The notes beneath the pieces were generated by a model. The model was not told the origin of the DNA and did not search any database. It worked only from the letters and a program-made list of their open reading frames with translations. The position numbers and the translations under genes are program-made. A DNA stretch of 6,514 bases, taken from an uncultured Porphyromonadaceae bacterium (GTDB taxonomy: Bacteria > Bacteroidota > Bacteroidia > Bacteroidales > Muribaculaceae). Positions 1 to 6,094 of the stretch are shown here, piece after piece. The stretch is taken from the NCBI GenBank assembly GCA_905193995.1, contig CAJJQT010000116.1, positions 1-6,514 on the forward strand. The letters run 5' to 3'. The stretch's first letter is position 1. Every line of letters starts with the position of its first letter.

Positions 1-2
1 TC

Positions 3-80
3 GAGATCTATCCCGAGGACCTGGCGCTGCAAGACTATGTCATGGCTCCCGCGCCCTCTAAAAAGAAACGCAAGAAATAA
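3..80 (+). CDS. 3' end of an unidentified gene with a lysine-rich tail
   Basis: Only the last 25 codons are present, read in the frame that ends at the TAA at 78-80. The peptide contains EIYPEDLALQDYV, then a Pro/Ala linker, and closes with the basic stretch KKKRKK. A basic tail would suit a protein that touches RNA or DNA, but this is inference and I do not recognise the family. Its stop codon shares one base with the rimM start (TAATG), so the two are probably co-transcribed and translationally coupled. In Bacteroides, as I recall, murA often lies just upstream of rimM, but this tail does not look like a MurA C-terminus. Confidence 0.6.
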   Translation, partial: EIYPEDLALQDYVMAPAPSKKKRKK

Positions 81-607
81 TGATACGGCGCAGCGAATTG
101 CAGCAGGTGGGGCGCCTTTACAAGACGCATGGCATCCGGGGCGAGCTTCAGCTCGAACTCGACGACCGCTACACGCCCCGCGAGCTCGGATTCCTGGTCC
201 TCGAAATGGACGGCATCTGTGTGCCTTTCTTCGTGGCTGAGGCGCGGCGCCGCGGCGCCGACTGGCTGGTGCGCTTCGACGGCGCCGACACCGACGCGGC
301 AGCCGCCTCCCTGGCCATGCACGATGTATACTATCCGGCTGCACGGCTGCCTCACACCGACAGCGGCGGCGACGAAGGCGTCTATCTGGCCGATATGGCC
401 GGCTATGAGCTACGCGACGGCGCGACGGCGGTCGGTACCATAGAGTCGGTCGACGATTCGACGGCCAACGTGCTGATATATGCCCACGACCCGGCCGGAC
501 GCCAGCTTATCGTGCCGTACCACGACGACCTGCTGCTCGACTACGACACCGACGCGCGCTATCTGTCGCTGCAGTTGCCCCGGGGGCTTATCGAACTAAA
601 CAAGTGA
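80..607 (+). CDS. rimM: Ribosome maturation factor RimM
   Basis: RimM binds ribosomal protein S19 in the 30S head and assists late assembly of the small subunit and 16S rRNA processing in the cytoplasm. The 175-residue product has the normal family length. Residues about 8-90 form the N-terminal RimM beta-barrel domain, with the signature GRLYKTHGIRGEL at 11-23. Residues about 98-173 are the PRC-barrel domain, including the IVPYHDDLLLDYD segment and the closing LPRGLIEL that is typical of RimM. The ATG at 80 overlaps the upstream TAA by one base, which supports this start although no Shine-Dalgarno is visible; weak ribosome binding sites are normal in Bacteroidetes. In Proteobacteria the gene sits with rpsP, trmD and rplS. 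Here it is followed instead, four bases later, by a small acidic gene. Confidence 0.95.
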   Translation: MIRRSELQQVGRLYKTHGIRGELQLELDDRYTPRELGFLVLEMDGICVPFFVAEARRRGADWLVRFDGADTDAAAASLAMHDVYYPAARLPHTDSGGDEGVYLADMAGYELRDGATAVGTIESVDDSTANVLIYAHDPAGRQLIVPYHDDLLLDYDTDARYLSLQLPRGLIELNK

Positions 608-611
608 AGCT

Positions 612-896
612 ATGGAATTTGACGAAAACGATGCCGTAAAGGCGATGCAGGAAGCCGTGGCCGCCGGCTACGACGACAACGAACTGCTCAATATCATCGA
701 CATGATCTATGATTACTACGAGTCGAACGGGCTGCTCGAAATCGACGCCGAGGCCGACGATGACGACGACGTGGACCCCGCCGACATAGTGGCCTACGTC
801 AGTCGCATGCTCGCCCGCGACCGCGGCGCCCACGTGGCGCCCGATGATGTGGGGCCGCTGGTGCGCGCCTATCTGGACTATGAATCGAACTTATAA
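612..896 (+). CDS. Small acidic protein of unknown function
   Basis: This is a 94-residue, strongly acidic protein. Residues 1-45 look alpha-helical and include the aromatic/acidic core NIIDMIYDYYESNGLLEID. A run of acidic residues follows at about 47-56 (EADDDDDVD), then a second probable helical part at 57-94 containing VAYVSRML and ending in LDYESNL. There is no signal peptide or membrane segment, so it is probably cytoplasmic. It resembles small conserved hypothetical proteins of Bacteroidales from memory, but I know of no assigned function. The start lies four bases after the rimM stop and the next gene begins seven bases after this stop, so it is an internal operon gene. Codon use is GC-rich like its neighbours, which supports real coding. 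The acidic surface could suggest contact with basic proteins such as ribosomal proteins, but that is speculation from its position. Confidence 0.8.
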   Translation: MEFDENDAVKAMQEAVAAGYDDNELLNIIDMIYDYYESNGLLEIDAEADDDDDVDPADIVAYVSRMLARDRGAHVAPDDVGPLVRAYLDYESNL

Positions 897-903
897 CGAC
901 AAG

Positions 904-1521
904 ATGCGAAATATTCTTTCCTCAATAATAGTAGCCGCAGCGGCGGCGCTGGCGCTGCCTCCGGCCGCCGCCGCGCAGGACGAGCCCGACAACCTCGACA
1001 TGAGCGTGTCGGAGAATATGGCGGTGCCGGCGGTGCCCCAGAAAGCGCACGGCTACGTGACGAGCGCCATGGACCAGCTGCGCCGTTACTTCGTCAGGGA
1101 CGGATTCGCGGCCGAGATGACCCGCGGCGGCGAGGTGCTCCGGCTGACAGTTCCATGCGAGAAGCTGTTCGCCCCGGGGGCGGTGGAGCTGAAGCCTTCG
1201 GCCGCCGCCGTGCTCAAGCCGTTCGCCACAGTGGTGCGCGAGCCGGGCCGATACAAGATGCTCGTGGCCGTGCATACCGACGATACCGGCGACGAGGTCT
1301 ACAGCGATTCGATCTCAGCCGCGCGCGCCAATGCCATCGACGACTATCTGTGGCAGCTCGCCGATCAGGCGGAAACCAACGTGATACCCTATGGACTGGC
1401 CCACGACGAGCCCCTCAAGCCCGACGATTCGCTGATCAACCGCGCCGTCAACCGCCGCGTGGAGTTCATCATCATTCCCGATAAGGAAATGCTCCGCGCC
1501 GCCGGCGTCAAGGTCAAGTGA
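904..1521 (+). CDS. Secreted OmpA-like peptidoglycan-binding protein
   Basis: The 205-residue product begins with a Sec signal peptide: an MRNILSS start, a hydrophobic alanine-rich core, and a likely cleavage after the AAAA ending at residue 24. No lipobox cysteine is present, so it is predicted to be periplasmic or outer-membrane associated but not a lipoprotein. Residues about 78-192 form an OmpA C-terminal-like domain. HTDDTGD at 124-130 and the SAARANAIDDYL helix at 138-149 place Asp126 and Arg141 fifteen residues apart, the same spacing as Asp271 and Arg286 that bind diaminopimelate in E. coli OmpA. NRRVEF at 183-188 is the usual closing signature. There is no beta-barrel; residues 25-77 are a short, low-complexity N-terminal part. 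An in-frame ATG at 844 would overlap the previous gene and bury the signal peptide, so the ATG at 904 is preferred. The role is probably cell-wall anchoring; the exact function is unknown. Confidence 0.85.
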   Translation: MRNILSSIIVAAAAALALPPAAAAQDEPDNLDMSVSENMAVPAVPQKAHGYVTSAMDQLRRYFVRDGFAAEMTRGGEVLRLTVPCEKLFAPGAVELKPSAAAVLKPFATVVREPGRYKMLVAVHTDDTGDEVYSDSISAARANAIDDYLWQLADQAETNVIPYGLAHDEPLKPDDSLINRAVNRRVEFIIIPDKEMLRAAGVKVK

Positions 1522-1557
1522 CGGACGCGCCGAGGACTGAAATTGCGAAAAAATGCG

Positions 1558-1565
1558 TAACTTTG
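1558..1565 (+). promoter_or_regulatory. Bacteroidetes-type -7 promoter element upstream of proS
   Basis: TAACTTTG matches the TAnnTTTG -7 consensus of the Bacteroidetes primary sigma factor exactly. It lies in the only AT-rich gap of the window, 44 bases before the proS ATG, so transcription would start near 1570-1573. A matching -33 TTTG at the usual 19-21 base spacing is not present; only a TTG at 1543-1545 is seen, which is too close. It is therefore a good -7 box with a poor -33 box. Confidence 0.7.
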
Positions 1566-1586
1566 TACAATCATTACATTATAATA

Positions 1587-1596
1587 GAAGGAAAAA
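1587..1596 (+). promoter_or_regulatory. Possible weak ribosome binding region of proS
   Basis: The stretch GAAGGAAAAA is the only purine-rich, Shine-Dalgarno-like sequence in the leader. It ends 13 bases before the ATG, longer than the usual spacing. The rest of the leader is A-rich, as is common for highly expressed Bacteroidetes genes, where an unstructured AT-rich leader matters more than a strict Shine-Dalgarno. Confidence 0.4.
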
Positions 1597-1609
1597 GTAA
1601 CAAAATACT

Positions 1610-3091
1610 ATGGCAATAGAACTACAACATCTGACCAAGCGCCAGGAGAATTATTCACAGTGGTACAATGAACTTGTCGTGAAGGCCGATCTGGCCGAGC
1701 AGTCGGCCGTGCGCGGCTGTATGGTGATCAAGCCCTACGGATATGCGATATGGGAGAAAATGCAGCAGACACTTGACCGTATGTTCAAGGAAACGGGCGT
1801 GAAGAACGCCTATTTCCCGCTCCTGATCCCGAAATCGTTTCTCTGCCGCGAGGCCGAGCACGTGGAGGGTTTCGCCAAGGAATGCGCCGTGGTGACCCAC
1901 TACCGCCTGAAGAACGATCCGAACGGCACCGGCGTGATAGTAGATCCTGAAGCCAAGCTTGAGGAGGAACTGATCGTGCGCCCGACTTCGGAGACCATCA
2001 TCTGGGGAACGTACAAGAACTGGATCCACTCCTACCGCGACCTGCCCGTGATCTGCAACCAGTGGTGCAACGTGATGCGCTGGGAGATGCGTACCCGCCT
2101 GTTCCTGCGCACGGCCGAGTTCCTGTGGCAGGAAGGCCACTGCGCCCACGCCACGGCCGAGGAATCGGAAAAGCGCACCGTGCAGATGATCAACCTCTAT
2201 GCCGATTTCTGCCGCCGCTACATGGGGCTGCCCGTGATCATCGGCGTCAAGACGGCCAACGAACGCTTCGCCGGAGCCCTGAACACCTACACCATCGAGG
2301 CCATGATGCAGGATGGCAAGGCCCTGCAGTCGGGAACGTCGCACAACCTGGGCCAGAACTTCGCCAAGGCTTTCGACGTGACCTTCGTCAACAAGGACAA
2401 CAAGCCCGAATACGTATGGGCCAACTCGTGGGGCGTGTCGACGCGCCTGATGGGCGCGCTTATCATGGCCCATTCCGACGACAACGGCCTGGTTCTGCCC
2501 CCGCATCTGGCGCCGATCCAGGTGGTGATCGTACCCATCTCGAAGAACGCCGAGCAGCTGGCCGCCATCACCGAGGCCGTCATGCCCATCATCGAGCGCC
2601 TGGGACAGCTGGGCATCAGCGTCAAGTATGACGACGATGACAAGCGCCGCCCGGGCTTCAAGTTCGCCGACTACGAGCTCAAGGGCGTCCCCGTGCGTCT
2701 GGCCATCGGTGCCCGCGATCTCGAGAACGGCACCGTAGAGGTCATGCGCCGCGACACCCTCGAAAAGGAGACCCTGCCGCTGGCCGGAATCGCCGACACA
2801 ATCAACACTCTGCTCGAGGATATCCAGAACAACATCTACCAGAAGGCCCTGAAGATGCGCGACAGCCGCATCATCAAGTGCGACTCGTACGACGAGTTCA
2901 AGGAAAAGATCGAGGACGGCGGCTTCTTCCTCTGCCACTGGGACGGCACCACAGAGACCGAAGAACGCATCAAGGCCGAGACAAAGGCAACCATCCGCTG
3001 CATACCGCTCGACGGCGAAGAGGAGGAAGGCGTCTGCATGGTGACCGGAAAGCCCTCGAAGCGCCGCGTGATCATAGCCCGTGCATACTAA
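1610..3091 (+). CDS. proS: Prolyl-tRNA synthetase, short archaeal/eukaryote-like type
   Basis: This cytoplasmic class II synthetase activates proline with ATP and charges tRNA-Pro. Its 493 residues fit the short ProS type (about 480-500) and lack the roughly 180-residue editing insertion of the E. coli-type enzyme. Visible landmarks are the motif 1 region around residues 64-76 ([13 protein letters not shown]), RPTSET at 124-129, motif 2 with [22 protein letters not shown] at 156-177, [16 protein letters not shown] at 242-257, and motif 3 around 274-284 ([11 protein letters not shown]). An anticodon-binding domain follows at about 300-400, then a C-terminal domain that ends in the characteristic Tyr (ARAY). 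In that last domain only some of the zinc-binding cysteines of thermophilic homologues appear to remain (Cys442 and Cys476; Thr447 and Thr479 where cysteines would be expected), as I recall for other Bacteroidetes. A promoter element lies upstream, and a glycosyltransferase starts ten bases after the stop. Confidence 0.97.
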   Translation: MAIELQHLTKRQENYSQWYNELVVKADLAEQSAVRGCMVIKPYGYAIWEKMQQTLDRMFKETGVKNAYFPLLIPKSFLCREAEHVEGFAKECAVVTHYRLKNDPNGTGVIVDPEAKLEEELIVRPTSETIIWGTYKNWIHSYRDLPVICNQWCNVMRWEMRTRLFLRTAEFLWQEGHCAHATAEESEKRTVQMINLYADFCRRYMGLPVIIGVKTANERFAGALNTYTIEAMMQDGKALQSGTSHNLGQNFAKAFDVTFVNKDNKPEYVWANSWGVSTRLMGALIMAHSDDNGLVLPPHLAPIQVVIVPISKNAEQLAAITEAVMPIIERLGQLGISVKYDDDDKRRPGFKFADYELKGVPVRLAIGARDLENGTVEVMRRDTLEKETLPLAGIADTINTLLEDIQNNIYQKALKMRDSRIIKCDSYDEFKEKIEDGGFFLCHWDGTTETEERIKAETKATIRCIPLDGEEEEGVCMVTGKPSKRRVIIARAY

Positions 3092-3101
3092 AAGGTAGGA
3101 T

Positions 3102-4040
3102 ATGCGCCTGGCGATAGTGATGCCCTGCTACAACGAGCAGGAAATACTTCCGCACACGCTGGAAGTGATGCTCGGCTATCTCGAGCGGCTCGTTTCGCGC
3201 GGGCTGGTGTCGGACGACTCGTACATGTTTCTGGTCGACGACGGCAGCAGGGATGACACGTGGCGGATCATCAGCGAGGCCCATGCGCGCGATCCGCGCG
3301 TCAAGGGCATCTCGCTGGCTCACAACCGCGGCCAGCAGGCCCTGATCGCCGGCCTGGAGTCGGTGACGGACCGCTGCGACGCCTGCGTGACGATGGACGC
3401 CGACCTACAGGATGATCCCTCGGCCATCGAGAAAATGATAGCCGAGTACAACGACGGCTGTGAGATAGTGTTCGGCGTGCGGTCTGCGCGCGACAAGGAC
3501 ACTGCTTTCAAGCGCGGAACGGCCGGCATGTTTTACAAATTTTTGCAGAAGATGGGTGTGGAGACCATACCCAACCATGCCGACTACCGCCTGATGAGCA
3601 ACCGCGCCCTGCATCTGCTGGGCGAGTATGCCGAGCGGTCGATGTATCTGCGCGGCATTGTTCCGCAGATCGGCCTGAAGACCGCCATCGTGAAGTATCC
3701 GCGCCCGGCTCGCCTTACGGGCGAAAGCAAATATCCGCTCAGGAAGATGGTGGCGCTGGCGGTCGACGGCGTGACGTCGTTCACGGCCCGTCCGATGACC
3801 TTCATCTTTCTGATCGGCCTGTCGCTGCTGCTGATCGACATTGTGGTGGCTATCTGGGTGCTGGTGTCGTATTTCACCGGCTCGGCCGTGAGCGGATGGA
3901 CGTCGCTGATACTCTCGGTGTGGTTCCTGGGCTCGCTGATACTCATGTCGATAGGCATTTTGGGCGAGTATATCGGCAAGATATATATCGAAGTGAAGCA
4001 CCGCCCGCGCTATGCCGTGCGTGAAGAACTGTTTGACTGA
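3102..4040 (+). CDS. Family 2 glycosyltransferase, polyprenyl-phosphate type (DPM1/GtrB-like)
   Basis: Enzymes of this kind move a sugar from a nucleotide-sugar to a polyprenyl (undecaprenyl) phosphate on the cytoplasmic face of the inner membrane, giving a lipid-linked sugar for envelope glycan modification. The 312-residue protein has a GT-A catalytic domain at about 1-225. It opens with LAIVMPCYNEQE (3-14), followed by VDDGSRDDT at 45-53 and the metal/nucleotide-binding DADLQDDP at 99-106. Two hydrophobic segments at about 232-257 and 266-288 are predicted transmembrane helices, followed by a short basic cytoplasmic tail (KHRPRYAVREELFD). This GT-A plus two-helix layout is typical of GtrB/DPM1-like enzymes. 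The sugar and acceptor cannot be told from sequence. It starts ten bases after proS and ends 21 bases before umuD, so it may share transcripts with both, though no functional link to either is obvious. Confidence 0.9.
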   Translation: MRLAIVMPCYNEQEILPHTLEVMLGYLERLVSRGLVSDDSYMFLVDDGSRDDTWRIISEAHARDPRVKGISLAHNRGQQALIAGLESVTDRCDACVTMDADLQDDPSAIEKMIAEYNDGCEIVFGVRSARDKDTAFKRGTAGMFYKFLQKMGVETIPNHADYRLMSNRALHLLGEYAERSMYLRGIVPQIGLKTAIVKYPRPARLTGESKYPLRKMVALAVDGVTSFTARPMTFIFLIGLSLLLIDIVVAIWVLVSYFTGSAVSGWTSLILSVWFLGSLILMSIGILGEYIGKIYIEVKHRPRYAVREELFD

Positions 4041-4061
4041 ACTTTACCGCTCTCTCCGGCT

Positions 4062-4523
4062 ATGACAAAGACAGAAGTAACACTCGGGATATTTTCACCG
4101 GACCTTTCGAGCCACGTGGCGCTGCCATATGCCGACCAGGGTATACAGGCCGGCTTCCCGTCGCCTGCCCAGGACTATATCAGCGAGTCGATCGACCTGA
4201 ATCGCGAGCTGATCCGTCACCCGGCGGCCACGTTCTACGGCCGTGTGTCGGGCGACTCGATGATCGGCGACGGCATCGAGTCCGGCGACATCCTGGTGAT
4301 CGACCGGTCGATCGAACCTTCGGACGGTGATCTGGCCGTGTGCTGCCTCGACGGGGATTTCACACTCAAGCGCATATCGCTCACCGACGGTGTGGTGCGT
4401 CTGATACCCTCAAACGAGTCGTTCGACCCGATACTCGTGACTCCTGAGTCGCAATTCGAGGTGTGGGGCGTCGTTACTTACACAATCAAACAACACCGCC
4501 GCCAGTCGCGGACCAAGCATTGA
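4062..4523 (+). CDS. umuD: UmuD-like self-cleaving SOS mutagenesis subunit (S24 family)
   Basis: UmuD is cut by its own Ser-Lys protease activity when bound to RecA filaments; the UmuD' product joins UmuC to form the translesion polymerase Pol V. The 153-residue length suits UmuD (E. coli 139) and is too short for LexA; there is no winged-helix DNA-binding domain. The likely cleavage site is Ala30-Gly31 in IQAGFPSPAQDY. The nucleophile is Ser66 in SGDSM, and the general base is Lys103 in TLKRI. The 37-residue Ser-Lys spacing equals that of E. coli Ser60 and Lys97. The ATG at 4062 places the cleavage site at a typical distance from the N-terminus. No clear Shine-Dalgarno or SOS-box-like palindrome is seen in the 21-base gap upstream. 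umuC follows nine bases later, making the usual umuDC pair. Confidence 0.95.
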   Translation: MTKTEVTLGIFSPDLSSHVALPYADQGIQAGFPSPAQDYISESIDLNRELIRHPAATFYGRVSGDSMIGDGIESGDILVIDRSIEPSDGDLAVCCLDGDFTLKRISLTDGVVRLIPSNESFDPILVTPESQFEVWGVVTYTIKQHRRQSRTKH

Positions 4524-4532
4524 TTTACGGCT

Positions 4533-5813
4533 GTGTACGGGCTGATCGACTGCAATAATTTCTTCGTGTCGTGCGAGCGCGTGTTCGTGCCTGCGCTGCG
4601 CCGCCGCCCTGTGGTGGTGCTGTCGAACAACGACGGCTGCGCCGTGGCGCTCAGCAATGAGGCCAAGGCTCTGGGACTGAAGCGCGGCGACCCGTATTTC
4701 AAGATTCAGGCCCTTTGTGCCCGCGAGGGTGTCGAGGTGCTCTCGGGCAACCACCGCCTCTACGGCGATATGTCGAACCGCGTGATGGCCACGCTCTCGT
4801 CGATGGTGCCCGAAATCGAGATATATTCGATCGACGAAGCCTTCCTGCATCTCGACGGCTGGTCAGCGGCCGAGCTGTCCGAGCTCGGGCATAAAATCGT
4901 ACGCCGTGTGCGCCGCGACACTGGCATCCCGACCTCCATGGGTATAGCCCCGACCAAAACGCTTGCCAAGGTGGCCGCGCGGTTTGCCAAAAAATATCCG
5001 GGCTACCGCTCGTCGTGCATCATAGGCTCGGAGGACGCGCGCCGCAAGGCGCTGTCGCTGATGCCGGTGGGAGATGTCTGGGGTGTGGGGCGCCGCATGA
5101 CGCGCCGTATGGCTCAGGCGGGCATAACCACGGCCCTTGACTTCGCCGACATGTCCGAAAACGACGTGCACCGCACCTTCAATGTCGTGCTGGAGCGGAC
5201 GTGGCGGGAGCTCAACGGCGTGTCGTGCATCGACATGGAGCTGATAGATCCGCCGCAGAAGCAGATGTGCTGCTCGCGGTCGTTCGGAACGATGCTTACA
5301 GAGTTCGACGACCTTCGCCAGGCCGTGGCGCTGTTTGCAACGATCGTCTCGCGCAAGCTGCGCGAGCGGCGTCTGGCGGCAGTGTCCGTATCGGTGTTCA
5401 TACACACCAACGTATTCCGCGACGATATGGAGCAGTACTGCAGTTCGGCGTGCCGCCGCCCGGCCGAGGCGACTAACGACACAATGGCCATCACGGCAGC
5501 GGCCGTAGAGTGTCTGCGCGCGATCTACCGCCGCGGCTACTCGTACAAGAAGGCCGGAATACTGATCCCCGAGCTTGTCGACGAGCGAGCCGTACGCAAG
5601 TCGCTTTTCGGCACTGAGAAGGATCGCGCGCGCCATCAGCGGCTCATGGGAGTCCTCGATGACATAAATTCGAATTCGATAGCGCACGATACGGTGCACG
5701 TGGCGTCGTACAAGCCCGCGGAAAGCCTTACCCGCGGCGAGCGGCGTTCGCGGCTGTATTCGTCGTGCCTCAAGGATATAATCATAGTTAATGCACCTCA
5801 AATCAGAGTGTAA
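4533..5813 (+). CDS. umuC: UmuC, Y-family translesion DNA polymerase (Pol V catalytic subunit)
   Basis: UmuC copies past lesions that block the replicative polymerase, at the price of mutations, and works with UmuD' and RecA. The 426-residue length matches E. coli UmuC (422). The palm carries Asp6 in LIDCNNFF and Asp101-Glu102 in YSIDEAF, the metal-binding carboxylates. Phe11 is at the steric-gate position that excludes ribonucleotides (Tyr11 in E. coli). [10 protein letters not shown] at 31-40 is the UmuC-type finger motif. [17 protein letters not shown] (141-157) leads into the thumb, DVWGVGRRM (181-189) is the helix-hairpin-helix, [13 protein letters not shown] (217-229) and CSRSFG (247-252) lead into the little-finger domain. 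A DUF4113-like C-terminal tail ends near KDIIIVN. RKSLF at 355-359 aligns with the E. coli clamp-binding QLNLF. Translation begins at a GTG at 4533 ([10 protein letters not shown]); there is no nearer ATG that keeps Asp6. Confidence 0.96.
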   Translation: MYGLIDCNNFFVSCERVFVPALRRRPVVVLSNNDGCAVALSNEAKALGLKRGDPYFKIQALCAREGVEVLSGNHRLYGDMSNRVMATLSSMVPEIEIYSIDEAFLHLDGWSAAELSELGHKIVRRVRRDTGIPTSMGIAPTKTLAKVAARFAKKYPGYRSSCIIGSEDARRKALSLMPVGDVWGVGRRMTRRMAQAGITTALDFADMSENDVHRTFNVVLERTWRELNGVSCIDMELIDPPQKQMCCSRSFGTMLTEFDDLRQAVALFATIVSRKLRERRLAAVSVSVFIHTNVFRDDMEQYCSSACRRPAEATNDTMAITAAAVECLRAIYRRGYSYKKAGILIPELVDERAVRKSLFGTEKDRARHQRLMGVLDDINSNSIAHDTVHVASYKPAESLTRGERRSRLYSSCLKDIIIVNAPQIRV

Positions 5814-6094
5814 TGGATTCAAAGGTATTCAATGCGAAATTGGCCAAGAGTCTCGATATGACTCCGAAGCGTGTCGGCGAACTGCTCGACGCGTTTGCCG
5901 ACATACTGCAGGAATCGGCCCGTACGGCCACTGCGGTGGCCGTGCCGTCGTTCGGCAGTTTTGTGCCCGTTAAGGCGGACGAAGAAATAACAGTGGACCG
6001 TTCGAGTGGCCGGCGGGTGCTTCTGCCCCCTCAGATAACGGTGGAGTTTCACGCCGCGGCGATGCTGCGCAAAAAACTGAACAGCCATGAATGA
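5813..6094 (+). CDS. HU/IHF-fold DNA-binding protein with an atypical acidic arm
   Basis: At 93 residues this matches the size of an HU/IHF subunit. The N-terminal helices (FNAKLAKSLDMTPKRVGELLDAF split across 6-28) and the helix at 29-38 are HU-like. PSFGSF at 45-50 corresponds to the conserved GFGTF, and GRRVLLPPQITVEFH at 66-80 to the return strand of the arm. The arm keeps its normal length (Phe50 to Phe79) but reads KADEEITVDRSSG where classic HU has arginines and an RNP tip. Three acidic residues therefore lie where basic ones contact DNA, and the tip proline is absent. It begins on a TAATG overlap with the umuC stop, so it is probably translated by coupling. It may be a nucleoid or accessory protein; a role in the SOS response is only suggested by position. 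Confidence 0.88.
   Translation: MDSKVFNAKLAKSLDMTPKRVGELLDAFADILQESARTATAVAVPSFGSFVPVKADEEITVDRSSGRRVLLPPQITVEFHAAAMLRKKLNSHE

Noticed and set aside
60..77. Lysine/arginine cluster KKKRKK resembling a nuclear localisation signal
   Set aside because: The context is bacterial; basic C-terminal tails are common in nucleic-acid-binding bacterial proteins.
245..260. Perfect 16-base GC palindrome (CGGCGCCGCGGCGCCG)
   Set aside because: It lies within the rimM coding region across an Arg-Arg-Arg-Gly-Ala segment and is well explained by GC-rich codon choice. It has no trailing T run, so it is not a terminator.
844..903. Upstream in-frame ATG for the OmpA-like gene
   Set aside because: It would overlap the end of the acidic protein gene by 53 bases and put 20 extra residues ahead of a good signal peptide. 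The ATG at 904 is the sensible start.
1578..1585. ATTATAAT palindrome in the proS leader, considered as an operator or riboswitch/T-box part
   Set aside because: It is short and AT-only, in an AT-rich leader where it is expected by chance. The leader is too short for a T-box and has no specifier or antiterminator.
1655..2938. A 427-codon open frame on the minus strand opposite proS
   Set aside because: It is a shadow of the GC-rich, codon-biased proS gene. Its protein is low-complexity and rich in Leu, Val, Gly, Asp and His, with no domain pattern, and the + strand frame is a certain gene.
3530..3547. AT-rich patch with AATTTTTG inside the glycosyltransferase gene, considered as an internal promoter for umuDC
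   Set aside because: It misses the leading T of TAnnTTTG, lies more than 500 bases before umuD, and encodes a conserved-looking FYKFLQ segment.
4863..5822. A 319-codon open frame on the minus strand opposite umuC
   Set aside because: Arg/His/Ala-rich translation typical of an antisense shadow at high GC; umuC on the + strand has every expected motif.
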